A stretch of DNA of 64,000 nucleotides from Diphasiastrum complanatum (GCA_029204225.1 CM055108.1:5767599-5831598), one strand, 5' to 3'. Positions 12,070 through 25,060 are shown, counted from the stretch's first letter. Translations and numbers: made by a program. The notes: generated from the sequence alone by a model not told the origin.

Positions 12070-12450
12070 TCATCACCTTGTATGTGGACGACAAGGTACT
12101 TTTCAACAACAATACCAACCTGGTGAAGGATGCTAAACAGATGTTGCCTTCCAAACTCAACATGACCAATCTAGGCAAAGCTCTCTATTGTCTAAGCATT
12201 CAAATCCACAAGTGAGACGGCTGATCTATATCACTCAACAAAGGTATCTTCACAATACCCTCATCAGATATAATCTGATCAATTGCAAATTAGCTCACTC
12301 ACTGATGGATCTAGGCCTGCGATTTTTTAAGGACCAATGTCCTTAGACCAAGCAGGATGAGGAGCAGATAAGAGAGTATCCTTATCAATCGATACTCGGA
12401 TCTCTCATGTATGCAATGGTCTGCACAAGACCTAATATTGAGCACACGGT
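12070..12450 (+). pseudogene. Copia reverse transcriptase C-terminal scrap
   Basis: The plus strand reads LYVDDKVLF at the RT active site, then MTNLGKALYCL (the usual MxDLGxxxxFLG box). After frameshifts it reads SILGSLMYAMVCTRPNI, which leads into RNase H in intact elements. Nothing before or after survives. It is older and more diverged than the other Copia pieces and sits just beyond the 5' end of the Gypsy-I RT. Confidence 0.8.
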
Positions 12451-13704
12451 TTTGCCCGCAATTGTCTTGTGCTCATAGCATCAAACTGACGTGGATTTCT
12501 ATGCACTAGTCTGAATCAATCATTGTCTTTATTGTGTTCATAGTTCTTGTTAGTATTGTGTGTTTAAGCTACTACGTCTTCATGTCTGACATTCTTATTG
12601 CTTTTTCTGATTGTCTGCTCTTCTGCTTCCGCAAACTACTGCGCAATCAAGCTCTAGTTTAATCTTGTGTTCGCCTATTGTTAATAGTAGTGCATGCACC
12701 GAGAAATTCGTCGGACTCGGCCTTCGCACAGTAGTAGGATCTTCTTGATCCAGTTGTTCGACCAGGTCCGAGTTGTCAGACCCATTTCCTTTGCAAGTTT
12801 GATATTGATTGCAGGATGGTGAATGATGTCAGTCGATGATGATCAGGCTGTGCGTTTAACTTAGTCACTTGCTAAACGGCTTGGTAACAAAATGAGTTTT
12901 TCAAACCAGCTTCATTTTTAGAATTGTCTTCTAACTCTTTGTTTTTTAATGACGCTCCTAACTGTAAGTAGATGCTTTATATTTCTGAATTGAGTAAAGA
13001 TCAAGCTATCTTGTTGATTAGAACTCTTCAAAATCTATCCTACACATGTACCAGACAATTAATATATGACGATCCTGGTGTTACACTACATTCTGTTGTG
13101 GCCAGGGTCGATGTCTCTTGTGTTCAGTTGTGCCTTTTGTTGTAGTCTATTAGACCTCGAACAAACTACTATATCAGACGTAGAGATAGCAAGTGCATCT
13201 TTTTAAGTTATTTTGTTCATTTTCATAGAAGCAATTATATAGCTACTTAATGTTATTTAATTGTTATTAATGAACATTTAAATATATTCACTCTCTACTT
13301 ATGCATTCGTTCAAATAATAATGATACTTTGGATTTATATCATATGGTGAATGATTTGTTCTCACTAGCACTCAGTAACCTTTTCTAGAAAATGTCAAAA
13401 CATTTTACAATTTCTTCTATTGTTTTCATGAATACACAATTATAGACCAATTCATTGACTGATAAACCTTGCGAAGTTATATATCAGTATTTGGGTAGTT
13501 GGTTTTTTATTTATAACTTTTTTGGATATTTTTTAAAAAACAATTTTAAAAATAGAATAGGAACTTTGTATTAATGTCAAATTAAATATATGTTAAGTCA
13601 AGACAAGTCATACGAGAATACCTTTTGAGGTATAGTTTCAGGCATTGAAAGCATTTATCTAAACAATCATTTATTTTTTAAGCTTTGCTTACATCACCTC
13701 ATTC

Positions 13705-13910
13705 TTTGGTAATAGCAATTGTCATCAAATTTCAAAGAGTCATTTTGGGATTGTTATGAAATATCATAGAACATGCAATATCCTAGTTTAGAGCAAAACC
13801 TATTTATTTTTGGTAATAGCAATTGTCATCATATTCTGAATCGGCTACAAAAGAGTCATTTTGGAATTGTTCTAAAATATCATAGAAGATGCAATATCCT
13901 GTTTAGAGCA
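13705..13910. repeat. 104-bp tandem duplication
   Basis: Copies at 13705-13808 and 13809-13910 both begin TTTGGTAATAGCAATTGTCATCA and contain ATATCATAGAA followed by ATGCAATATCCT. They share most positions, with one copy carrying a small insertion (TCTGAATCGGCTAC). Confidence 0.85.
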
Positions 13911-15166
13911 CTTATCAAAGCTCCTCTCCCGCATGGAGAAAAGTGTTGGAGGAGATGAAATTCTTATTTATTTTGCCTAGTAGCAAGAGAGGAGACAAGG
14001 CTTGTGACAAAAATTCCAATGCTAGACGACATCATGGAACAGCCCCTTTCCCCGACCTATTGCAAGATTAATAGTGGTTCTATCAGAATCTATTTTGTGA
14101 TTTGCAATTTGGAAGTGTATAATTCATTCATTGATTCTTGGAAATTCATTCAGCCTCTATTGTGTTAAGGTATGCTGACCTTGCTGGTGTTGTCATTCTA
14201 CTTTTTAAGGATCGGAGGATCTATTTGAAAGACATGGAGTGGACAGCTCCTGACTTCATTGTCTGCAGATTTTAAGTTGGCCTATTCATTTAACATGAAC
14301 TTGCCACATATTGGGAGTTTAAGCATTGACGAACATTGTTTTCTGTAGCTTTGCGACACAATCAGCATATCTATTTGATCTAATGTAAAATAACGTCCTT
14401 GCTTACTCATGGGGTCACTGCTCGTTATGCGAGTCTCAAAGATTCAACTTTATAAGCATAGGATGTTCAATAAATTTTATTAATAAGAACATTGATTTAT
14501 CCATAATTTCCATATCTTTGTTTGTTTATTTGAGATACATGAATAGCTCAGGAGGGTACCATTGTAGCCTCCACTGAAATAAACATTAAAAGTCAGATTT
14601 CCTACCACAGCAATGCATGTTATCATCACACAAAATCAAAACATTAAAGCTTCACACAAATGTTTAAATATCCATTCTCTTATAATGTGGATTTTATTGC
14701 AATGAGTGTCTTCATGGAACGTCTCAATTGTACAATTCATAAAATGTCACAGAAAAGTTGGCCTTTAGTGCTTCTGATATAGCTGATGTTTATTCTAAAT
14801 AAACACCTTAAACGGCCAGTCACCCTGGAAAATGCTTGTGCAGTCTACTGTTGTCTAAAGAACATGTTCAATCCAGATGACTTTCTCATGGGACTCCACA
14901 AAGATCCAAATCTTTGGGGTAAATTTCTGATTTAACCTGATTGCGCTAAGCATCTCTTTTGTCCCCTGAAGAAGTAAATCTTGGAAAATATTGAGTTTTG
15001 GGTCTATGACAGTTTTAGTTTTCGAGACAGCACAAACAGAACACCTTCACTAGTAGTTTTTTTCTTGCCCCCTCCCTGCACAATAGTTACTGATTTACAT
15101 ATGGTATGAGCATAGTAAGCTGGAAATGCCTCAGCATCTTTTACAGAGTATCATTTCCATAATCTA

Positions 15167-15459
15167 GTCCACTTAAAGAGCATCTCCTTGCAGTACTATC
15201 AAAATAAAAAGAATGTTGTCATCAACAATTGTCATGTCACACACTCATATAATGTGCTTGAACCCCTTCAGGATTATCTCCTTGCAGTACTATCAAAACT
15301 ACAAAAATGTTGTCATCATAACAACTGTCATCACAGACAGTCATAATGTGTTATAATTTGTCCACTTAAAGAAGATCTCCTTGAAGTACTATCAAAATCA
15401 CAATAATGTTGTCATCGTAATGATTGTCATGCCACAGACACTCATAATGTGTTTAGACC
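15167..15459. repeat. Three tandem copies of a 90-105 bp unit
   Basis: Units start near 15167, 15271 and 15360. Each carries TCTCCTTG(C/A)AGTACTATCAAAA, then AATGTTGTCATC, TGTCAT and CATAATGTG in the same order. Units 1 and 3 also share TCCACTTAAAGA at their starts. It is a minisatellite-like array in non-coding DNA. Confidence 0.85.
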
Positions 15460-16427
15460 CTTTTCAGAAAAGGTCCACTAAAGACAATCTAGGTAAAAAG
15501 CCACGCAAAACCAAGTACAATACATATTAGTAACAGTGACTCCTATGTATACATTAGCAGGCTTGTCAATACTTTGTATCTAGCTCGTAAAATGGAAGAA
15601 TTCTTCCATCATAACTTGATGCTTTGCAGATGCCCATAAAGTTCTCCTGCAACCTCCACGATTCAGAGGACCTAGTCTTGCAGCATCTTATAAACAAGAC
15701 TTAATTTAGATTGTCACACCTTCAAAACCATGAGTACCATCATATTCAGTGTCAGATTGGATAATCAGCTCCACTGCTGAAACGACAAGCCTGCAGATAC
15801 ATCAATTTGAAATATTTAACATTCCTTGAACCTGAAATACAGAAATCAATGAAGCAAGAAGAAATTCATCTAAATCAAAACCAGGAGATAACCCAAATTC
15901 TTGTGCAGCTAATTTTATTCTTTTTTGCCTAAAAAGTCTTATTTGGTTGTAGGATGGTATGCATCTTGAGTGGAACCTTGATTTATTAAACAGCTCATTT
16001 CAACACATTTCAAGGGCTCTTGTAATTCTACATCCTTACAGAAAAGTGATCATGGGTATGCAAAAAATTCATGAAGAAGCTGAGGAGATATGAGGCCTCT
16101 GGCATGATGATGCACCCGGTATGAGATATCAAGGCTAAGAAAAAATGAACTCCTAGAAGATCCAACAAATTAGAACCTGACAAAAGTTTCATAAACCCAC
16201 TTGTTGAGACTCACTGGAAGGAATATGAGAATGGACGAGTTGCCAAGACTTGGTTGAAGACATTTAATAATGACATTTGATGTTCTAGCACACTTGTTGG
16301 TTCACTACCCCCACCCCCCAACTTTAGTTTCCAAATTTCAGCTCTGATTTTCTTTACATTGATCAAATTTCGGATATGAAAGATTCATTGGATTCATCTC
16401 ATCAAATAGCTGAAGGGGATACCGTAT

Positions 16428-17289
16428 TGTTACGAGCACGTAACCAGTGCCGAACCCTAGAGAACACAGGAGATCAGATACCACAGTCAGGGTCAAATCT
16501 AGCGTACATGACCAGCAGGGCAAGACAGTGTGAGTAGTGTGCCCCGGCACGGTCCATAGCTATGGCGGGCCTAACACAGCCTAGGGACCCTGTCAGCAGG
16601 ATAGGGCCCCACGTTGGGTCCCGACGTGCAGTCGGCCACGTGGCCGACACTTGGCTGTATGCATGCTACCAGGCCTTACACTGGGCTATGAGGGGCTTGC
16701 TCCATATCAGGGAGTAGGCAAGGTTGGGTGGATAGTTAGTGTTTGCCCTATTGTGGTGTTTAGATCTCTAACACTGGTATCTGGGTGTCTCTGTCGAGTC
16801 TGTCGCAGCATCTTTGCAATGTCTACCTCTTGATTCCGATGCCTTTCGTTGTGCCTTCGGACATCTTCCTCAAGCTTCCTCCTGGCTTCGCCCTCGGGCC
16901 TCGGTGGTATGCGCTCCACCATCTCACGACACCCTGTTTCTCAAACTAGCTCTCACAGCCTCTCAATGGCTCTCATTGGCTCTCTCACAGGCTCTCCTTG
17001 TACACTCCCCCCTTTTTTCTAAACCCTAAACCTTTTTATTCGTGATTTTTTACCTTCATTTACAATAATAAAAGGGGTTTTTATTAGAAAATTAAATAAT
17101 AATAATAGTAATAAATATTATTTATTGGTGCCGCCCTGGTACCGCGGGTCTGAGGGCAGCACCATAATTTACTCTAGAAAGGTCTAAAAGCATAGAAACG
17201 GGACACTTAGGTAATTAATGGACACAATAACCAAGTAACAACGTCCAGGGCCACCAATAGATCATGTCCATAAGTGTCCCCCACTAACA
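16428..17289 (-). repeat. Chromovirus 3' LTR, 862 bp
   Basis: On the plus strand the segment begins TGTTACGAGCACG and ends CCCCCACTAACA, giving TGTTA...TAACA ends typical of an LTR. On the minus strand it lies immediately after the decayed chromodomain-coding region. A purine-rich TTGAGGGCCATG lies just before its start and serves as the expected polypurine tract. It is GC-richer than its flanks. No second copy is present in the window, so the matching 5' LTR has been lost or lies outside. A minus-strand frame of 71 codons within it is not considered coding. Confidence 0.75.
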
Positions 17290-18454
17290 AAAACATGGCC
17301 CTCAATGTGGGAATAACAAGAGTGTATATAAAACTGACAAACTGAGGTAGAAATGCTTGCCCTCATAATTAGGGCTAAGAATCCTGCAACGCCTGTGACT
17401 GTATATCTTCAGGGCTTGATCCTAATCCCATTTAGCCTCATCAATAGGTCATCCCTCCCACTCAACTAGAAACTGTATATGATGTTGATGCCTACTTTAC
17501 TAACTCGAACTTGAAGAATAGGTACTCGAAGATATGGAAAGAGCTCAAAATCATCCAAAACGTCGGAGTGTGATCTCCATCTGGACCAATAAAAGGTCGT
17601 AAGAGGGTTACGTGAAAGACTGAGTGACCGGACTGAGTTTCTGAAAAATGTGAAAAGGCCCATGGTGGCATGGAGCCAGATTCTCAGTCTAAGACTGATG
17701 GCCATTAACAAACTTATGTCATGCAAAGCACGACCAGAAATATACATCTTGCTCCTTTGCAAACGCTACATATTGCATATCCACAATAGGTTTGTACTAC
17801 TGTTGAATATGTCAGTGTTGTTGTGCCGGTATGATAGTATAACCGGATTTTAATTAAAAGTAAGTCATTGTGACCGGAGCATCAATATGAAAGAGTAAAA
17901 TACTTGGCAATGTTAAAGAGTACCCATGAGAGAATAGAAAAGAAGATACGAACACATTCCACTAAGCACAAATGTTGGTCCCAATCTCTACTAGTAGGTC
18001 ATACAAATAACCAGCAGTTCAATATCTCTGATTGTTCATCAGCCTCAGAATGATAAGCGGACTCCACAAGCACTTGAATGTGTAATATCCTAATAACTTA
18101 GTCCAAAATTTGATAGTGGCCTGGTGTCCCAAGCATGGAGCCTTGTACACAATGCAAGCGAAATAACCTCGACAGAAACCTGAAAGATCTATGCATGCAG
18201 AGTTATCATGATAGTAGCTCAAACAGGAAAGAAATTATTGTTTTTAAAACACCTTTTCAACACACCCAAATGAGCATCATGCTCCTGCTAAGTATGAGGA
18301 AGACCAATGATAAAGCCCATGGAGATATGTGTCCATTGTTTGTGAAAAAGGAGCCATTGTTGTACAGGTCCTTGCATTTTGCCTCTCGAGTAGGTGTTCT
18401 TAGCACAAGGCACAAAAAAGGATCAACTGAAGCAAGTCTCATGCTAAGCTTGTT

Positions 18455-18710
18455 ATAAAGTCCTCAATCCAAGGATCCTATTCTAAGCATGCCAATCACA
18501 AGCAACACAAGGGAACCTGATGGTGTACAAACCAACCCAACCAAACCTAGATCGAACGGACTTAGCCCCCAAGCTTTGGATCAATCACAAAGAGGAATGA
18601 GACACCACACCAGCAGCATCCTACCACCGGTCATGCTATCAAGCATACACTAGTGAGAGCCCAATAGGTATACTTATACCCTCCAAGGCCCATGCACCAC
18701 TAGTAGTGCA
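18455..18710. repeat. Direct repeat, copy 1 (256 bp)
   Basis: The block starts ATAAAGTCCTCAATCCAAGG and ends CACCACTAGTAGTGCA, and recurs at 18923-19206 with only a handful of substitutions. It lies inside the decayed chromovirus and does not match its pol domains. Confidence 0.95.
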
Positions 18711-18922
18711 ACCATGTGAAAAAATATTTTAGGGGGTCATCACTGTCGAGTGATGCCGGGCGAATGTTCATTTGCCACCCCTTATTAGAATTTCACTCCA
18801 TCTTTTTGCAAATGAAAAACCGAAAAAGTTGATAAAATTTTGCGTTCGGTTAAATCATTACGGGTACAATTTTCTAATCGAGCAATGTCCAAAAAAAGAA
18901 ACATAACGTTTTACGGTCCAAT

Positions 18923-19206
18923 ATAAAGTCCTCAATCCAAGGATCCTATTCCAAGCATGCCAATCACAAGCAACACAAGGGAACCTGATGGTGGACAAAC
19001 CAACCCAACCAAACCTAGATCGAACGGACCTAGCCCCCATGCTATGGATCAATCACAAAGAGGAATGAGGCATCACACCAGCAGCATCCTGCCACCGGTC
19101 ATGCTATCAAGCATACCCTAGTGAGAGCCCAATAGTTATACTTATACCCTCCAAGGCCCAATAGATATACTTATACCCTCCAAGGCCCATGCACCACTAG
19201 TAGTGC
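18923..19206. repeat. Direct repeat, copy 2 (284 bp) with an internal 28-bp duplication
   Basis: Same start and end as the copy at 18455-18710. It is longer because a unit of about 28 bp around CCCAATAG-TATACTTATACC is duplicated at about 19129-19185. The 212-bp spacer between the copies (18711-18922) is unrelated to either. Confidence 0.95.
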
Positions 19207-20250
19207 ACTGTGACACCTCGTTGGACACCTCTGCAGCCTACCTGGACCACGTCATCCAGTTCCCCAATGACTCACTGATAGACCCATACAAATCCACCAT
19301 CAAGTGTTTAGGCCTACAACTTATGACCATGTACACATAAGGGCCCCAAATCCCTTATAGTCACAATTAACTTACGGGTTGTCGGTCTACCGGTCCCTAG
19401 CGTGGACACGCTACCCGAGACCAGTCATGGGCATGACACTTGTGGTGGAAAAAAATTGGATATGCATAAGGCTTCACAGTGGTAAAGTCTCTCATCAACG
19501 AGTAATACACTTGATGAGAAGATGATGTTGGACTACGAGCTTTGGCATAATGGTTCAAACCGACGAATTCTGGGTATGTATTTGCGAGACCATTAAACAA
19601 TCAAGAGCTACGGTGATAATGCTTCAAAACAACAGCTAGTTGAGACAAAGCATCAATAGCAACATTCTTTTTCCAGGTCAGTAATTAAAATTCAACTAAG
19701 AATTATAGAGGAACTACAGCTATTGGAATTGATGATCACTCAAGTCTCTTTGGGATCAAAAGCAGCAGAGAGATTGGTGATCTGTGCTGAAAGGAACTCG
19801 ATATAGGTGGTATCACCACTTCTTCAAGGCATAAGTGTGGCGCGGACTTCCTTTTAAAGGGAGGAATAGCACGACTCATAAAAATGGAGCTTTCTAAATT
19901 TGTAGGCCCTAAGACCTTGGTCTGGCGGAGGATGGCACAAACTTCCAGAGAGCAAATCAGTTCAATTGTAACACATTTATTAAAGTTGGGTAATACAAAA
20001 CAGGAGCAGTGATTAACACAATTCTGAGCTTGTCAAAAGAGGCTTTACTCTAAGAAGTCCAGTTCAAATAATGACCCTTGCAGAGAGATATTTTAAGTGG
20101 TGAAGCAAATGTGGTGAAGTGAGAGATAGACCTTTGCGAGAAGGTGGCTAGTCCAAGGAACATGTGTACGTCATGTGTATCAATAGTTGCAGGCCATGAA
20201 CAAGATGAATTGCACTAAAAAAATAAGGATGCCCAGGTACTCAATTTTCA

Positions 20251-23200
20251 GTAACTAGTAAGGAACCCTATTTAGCATAAAGTTGGCGTTCAGAGAGGAG
20301 CTTGAGAGTGCAAAGTCCCCTTCATCTCTGCCCACTGTTTCGTGGACCTTTTCGAAAAGCCTTTTCGCAAGTTGTTTGACGTGCATTTGAAACGGGAAAG
20401 AATCGGCTCTGTTGGGAAAGAAACGGCGAAACGTTTCTAAGGGTTCTTTTTTTTGCTTGGTTTGTTCATAGCCTTTTGTTAAAGGAAAACCAAGTGTCGT
20501 TCTGAGTTCTAACTGAAGTATATATGTCAAACTCTCACACACACATTAGGAGGGGGGTTTTTTTTGCTCTAACTTTAAAATCCGTTTCGAATGGTCCATT
20601 TGAAACAGAACTTTACTATTATTGATGATCAAGGCTCCAAAAAATTGGATTGGTGGCATACAAGGTGGAAAGAGTGTGGGCAGTCACTGCGAGAAGGTGA
20701 ATTGCTGGTAGGCATAACATGCAAATGCCCCTCCTGTAAGCAGCACATTGGAAGATCTGCTCACTGGAAAAAAAAAACAGATCACCAATAACTCATGCTC
20801 AAATGATGAATTATTGATGAATAGTAATAATAGAAGTGTGATAGAGATGGATAGCTAACTAATTCCTTCCTCGAAGTAAGTTGAGGATGAGATGAGACTG
20901 ATGGCTGCTTGCAATCTATCTACAAATGGATCACTAGAAGCTTCAATAGATCAATCATTGGAGCAGATTGTTGATGATGGTGGATGGACGAAATTTCCTC
21001 CCTCCTTCCCAAGTCAAAAACACAATTCACATACATGGCATTACTTAAGCTCAAAAGACCAATAGATGATCACAAAGCAAATTCCAAATATGATAACTAA
21101 ATAACCATCAATCAAAATCTTTAGAGGCAGAAATCCCTGCAAGAACTGCATATGAGTCACCTATAATAAACTCGAGAACTGAAGCAAATGAGCTGTTGCC
21201 TCCATAGCAGTTATAATACATATATCACTATGTAGGACCCTAATAGAACCTTGTAGAAGCTATGAATTAGGGCAAGGCTGGGCCCAAATGATAAAAAAAC
21301 CAGCCTTGCAAGTTACTCTAAGGGCAAACATGGACCCGCATATCACATCCATAACTAAGGAAAAGGGACATTTTCTTGATTTGCAGTTGGAAGCTGGAAT
21401 ATGATGCAAAACAAATGTGGGTGGGAAGCACTAAAATTCATCTTCTTTGTAGAAGGGAAACTGAGAGAAAGCGGCACCATCTCATTCATTGTAGCAGCCA
21501 GTAAGCAATGGGCATGTGGGAGGAATTCAAAGACCCGTTTTTGACACCAAAGCAGCCCCTTTCTTCATCGAAGGAATAAGGCATGCTTGGAAGTTTCATA
21601 AGTGATAATCGCATGAATCAGAATACTACCTTTGAGCATTTAGATATTCAAAAATATAGATGGAATCGGTTGATTTATTTTGTTGAAGTAGATACATTGA
21701 TAATGAAAATCATTGTGTTACTTGTTAATTGATTACGAACGGCTTATCATTACTGTTAGCAGATGTTAATAAACTATCATATTCTCTATTTCCTACCATT
21801 TCCATTCTTGAGATCCCTGAGGTTCCTTCATCAGCTGCAGTTATCTAGTTTCTTTAAGACTATACTTTTCCCCATGTGTTTTTTGGCTTCCATCTCATGA
21901 AGGTGTACATCAATCTAGGTTCCTCTTAAGGTAAATGAGATGCAATTCTGCTATCATATGCCCTTTGACCCTCACAAAAAACACTTGCTAGCTTTTGATC
22001 GGTCTACTTTTGCCAATTGCATACAAACATCTTTATGTTTGAAAACTATCAACTTAGGTGCAGCAATTTTCCCACTCAAGTTTAAGCTCCAAAGCTCCTG
22101 CAGTTTTTGTACGTTCTTAATTCTGAAGCCACTCGCTACCTTTTGAGATTAGCCATCTCTTTTAGTTTTAGCCATTTTGAGTCAGAAATCCTCCGTTTTT
22201 CCAGCTTAATCTTGAAATTTAGGCTCTCAAAATATTGTGTTATAAATGTGGATGTAAAAAAGCAGTTATTCAATCAAGTAAAGTTGTTTTGCCAAATAGA
22301 AGAACTACTCTCATAGAATAAAAAGCTACACAAAATGTCGTGAAATGATAAGCTACTTGCATTGGAAAAACCAAATCTGCAGTTGAATGTAGCTTTCATT
22401 CTGTAAAAGTCTCTTTTCAAATAGAACATTATTTGGAAAAACAATGGAATTCAGCTGATGAGCAAACTGGTTGAGAAACGAAAGAGACACGGCTGGTAGT
22501 AATACTGCAAGGCTAACATCGGCATGTCACAAAGAGTCTCAGAGCAACGCTGCCATCAGCATCCTGTACATGCACGCACAGGATGAAACTTGTTAAGCTA
22601 CCAGAAAATGAGTGTCTTGTTCTTTCTATCCTTGATGCTTGCAGGCTGAGATCATTGAGAAGCCCTCCAACATCACAGCAACTAAAAGAACCTATAAAGA
22701 TATTATATAGAGAAAAGATGAAAACGATATAAGGGGAAGAAAGTCACGAGCGTTGTCTAAAGCAAGAAGATTTCACAAAGTGGAGCTTTTTTGAGCAACT
22801 CAACAGAATGTGATCCCTTTCATTATTGATACTAGGAAAGATTGTAGGAAAAAAGTATTTTAACCTAGAAAGATTCCTAAATACATCAGATACATCTAGC
22901 CAGTAATATCAAATACGCCCATATCTTTTAGCTGCATATGAGCCATGTTGAATTGCTCAAAATTTCAAGTTGATCAATTTACAAAATTGACTGGCAAAAA
23001 GTAATATAGTTCGCTAAGCATGCATGGTTCAAAAAAATTCCTAGATAGGTGATGATTCAATATACTCACACCTGCATATATGGGAGATATCCTGTATTTC
23101 ACTGGAGTTCTTGTTATTTATGAACCCGTGGTTATTAGATTATATTTACACTTTAAATTAGACACGTATTTTTGACAAGGTGATCGAATTTGTTTATTTG

Positions 23201-24036
23201 AGTATTGAGAAAATATTATTAAAACTTCGGTAAACCCTAGCAATTTCACCCAAAAAATGTAGAATAAGGTTCAATCATAGTCTGTATCTAGAAAGAATGC
23301 CTCTTTTTCAAGGAATCACTTGATCATCAACAAGATTCAGGCAAAAGTAGCTAAGTCAGGTTTCTCTCTGAGGAGAAATACACATCTTGATATGCTGCAA
23401 ACTTTTCAGTCCAACTTGTGAGCGATAGAATTCACTCGGAATTCTGTGACGATCAGCTCACGTCGAAATAATCTAGCCATCGTTTTGCAGCGTACAGAAG
23501 GGATACGCATGAAACAACATTCCAAATGCGTTCCATATGTATAAAAGAAATGAAATTCGTAAGAACCAGGTCTTTTTTTTTTCCTAAGAACTCCCTTAAA
23601 GGTTTATGGGTAGACTTATTCAGCATCAGAAAAATACTAAATAATGCTATTAAAATTCACTTCCCCAAGACTAAGCTGAGACATGCAGGGGATTCGGCTC
23701 TACTAGCATCCATTGAACCCTGCCTGGATAGCCAAGTACATGTGAGCTAGTGTTTATAGGATTTAAGGGTCCCTCCTTAGAGGGTTTAGGGTACAAGCTT
23801 TAGAGTTTGGAGTATAACGTTTAGGTTATGAGACAGGGTTTGAGGGAGATTGTAGAGAGAGATGTATCAATATAGATAGAAAAAAAAAGTTCTGGAGCTA
23901 GAATTTTGGGGACCTATTTTTTACATTTCCACAATGTCCTTCAGCAAACATATAAAAGATGGCTTGGAAGTTTTTTCATTAAAGGTTACTTAAAAGGCAA
24001 GTCTTTGTTAGAGAATTTAAGCAGCTTATAGTATTG
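20251..24036. other. Intergenic DNA without recognised genes
   Basis: Short frames exist, for example 95 codons on the minus strand at 20255-20542, 66 codons at 20591-20791 and 69 codons at 22107-22316. None has a motif, plausible length or continuation. Poly-T and poly-A runs occur at 20448-20455, 20560-20567 and 23573-23582. A single GGGTTTAGGG at about 23781 is telomere-like but isolated. Confidence 0.5.
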
Positions 24037-24271
24037 ATGATAATTGTTGGTAGCTTTTATTTTTATCTAATTGTAATCACAGACATGATCATCATACTTG
24101 TTAATTGGTCCCATAGACCACAATCTTACACTAAAACTACTATAATATAGGTTCTCTATGATAATTGTTGGTAGCTTTTATTTTTATGTAATTGTAATCA
24201 CAGACATGATCATCATACTTGTTAATTGGTTCCATAGACCACAATCTTACACTAAAACTACTATAATATAG

Positions 24272-24278
<7 letters not shown>
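24037..24278. repeat. 121-bp tandem duplication directly before LINE A
   Basis: Copies at 24037-24157 and 24158-24278 start ATGATAATTGTTGG and end ATATAGGTTCTCT, with two differences (one in TTTAT(C/G)TAATTG and one in GG(T)(C/T)CC). The second runs straight into the (CT)n tract that precedes LINE A. Both copies are on the same side of the LINE, so this is not a target-site duplication of it. Confidence 0.95.
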
Positions 24279-24324
<46 letters not shown>

Positions 24325-24370
24325 TGTCCTCCATCGCTGGTGATCTCTTCCTCCCCCCCCCCCCCCCCCC
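24273..24370. repeat. (CT)n microsatellite and 18-C homopolymer at the 5' edge of LINE A
   Basis: About 25 CT repeats at 24273-24322 are followed by a short spacer (CTCCATCGCTGG, shared with LINE B) and 18 consecutive C at 24353-24370. Homopolymer length may be affected by sequencing error. Confidence 0.9.
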
Positions 24371-24569
24371 GCCCTCCACCTCCATGGCGCGCTAAACCAG
24401 GGGGAGCCCTTGCTCCCCCACCCCTCCCCGCCCCCCCTCCATCACCCTCCACCCCACCCCCTTCCTCCGCTGCCCAGCCACCCTCCTCCGCCCCACCTGC
24501 TGCCCTGCCCTGCCCTGCCCTGCCCATCTGCTGCTCCGCCCTCTTCCTCCGCTCCACAAAGAATTGACC

Positions 24570-25060
24570 AAAACATGGGCTTCTATCATCACCAAGAACA
24601 AAGGTACCAGCTCACTTTGGACAGCCGATGGCGGAAGTAAGTCTCCCCCCTTTTCATCATTCATTTCCACTACTCTTACGAAAGAGAAACTTCGAGATTC
24701 CAAGGCTCTCAATATTAGGGTACGAGGCATCGTTGCACCCGAAACGCCATTGACGAAGCATAAAGATTTTTATGGACCACCCTAGGACACAACGCAGATG
24801 GTTTAGATACAGCATGGCGTACTAAGAAGGACACCGCTACCTTGATCCTCCGCTTCACGTCACATACATATCGTAAGGAAACCTTGCGAAAAGAACCAAA
24901 TTAAAAGACACCAAAATCTTCATGGGTGATGACCTTGCCTATATCCAAGTTGAAGAGAGACGCCAAGCACTCCAAACCGCCAAAGCTACCGGAAGACGAG
25001 TGATCTACCGTGATGGAGTTGTTCGGTACCTCAATGATACTGCATCCGGAAACAGCCTAT
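24570..25060 (+). pseudogene. LINE A ORF1 relic
   Basis: Starts MTKTWASIITKNKG and carries LTKEKLRDSKALNIRVRGIV, which aligns with LINE B ORF1 (EEKLRDFKSLNVRVRGVL). After a frameshift near 24780 it continues with TAWRTKKDTATLILRFTSH and a degraded C-terminal part containing VIYRDGVVRYLND. It is the RNA-binding chaperone part of the element. Frame is lost at least twice. Confidence 0.8.

Larger units (their letters stand above)
12451..16427. other. Intergenic DNA without recognised genes
   Basis: All frames carry frequent stops and no protein motif is recognised. Contents that can be supported are two local tandem repeats listed separately (13705-13910 and 15167-15459). A C-rich run occurs at about 16309-16318. 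Confidence 0.5.
17290..20250 (-). pseudogene. Heavily decayed chromovirus pol (RT end, RNase H, integrase, chromodomain)
   Basis: Read on the minus strand, pieces appear in the correct order. About 20250-20050: end of RT (YLGH, then MFLGLATFSQRSISHFTTFASPL). About 19850-19650: RNase H (STDHQSL, RDLSDH, KKNVAIDALSQL). About 18440-17880: integrase (YHSEADEQSEIL, matching the usual YHPxTDGQTE box, and DWDQHLCLVE). About 17650-17560: integrase C-terminal GPFHIFQKLSPV. About 17470-17420: chromodomain (IQFLVEWEG*PIDEAKWD). Stops and frameshifts are everywhere and a duplicated foreign-looking block interrupts it at 18455-19206. Chromodomains direct integration toward marked chromatin. The element is long dead. 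Confidence 0.8.

Noticed and set aside
16760-16785. Primer-binding site (CTGGTATCTGGGTG) after a shorter plus-strand LTR 16428-16772
   Set aside because: Only about 8 of 12 bases fit tRNA-Met, and the minus-strand chromodomain and polypurine tract support a longer LTR ending at 17289.
16707-16922. 71-codon Arg/Glu-rich minus-strand frame, first read as a gag piece
   Set aside because: It lies wholly inside the 862-bp LTR defined by TGTTA...TAACA ends; LTR DNA need not code.
23770-23800. Telomeric repeat remnant (GGGTTTAGGG)
   Set aside because: Only one unit; expected by chance in 64 kb.
24037-24278. Target-site duplication of LINE A
   Set aside because: Both copies lie on the same side of the element and are far too long.
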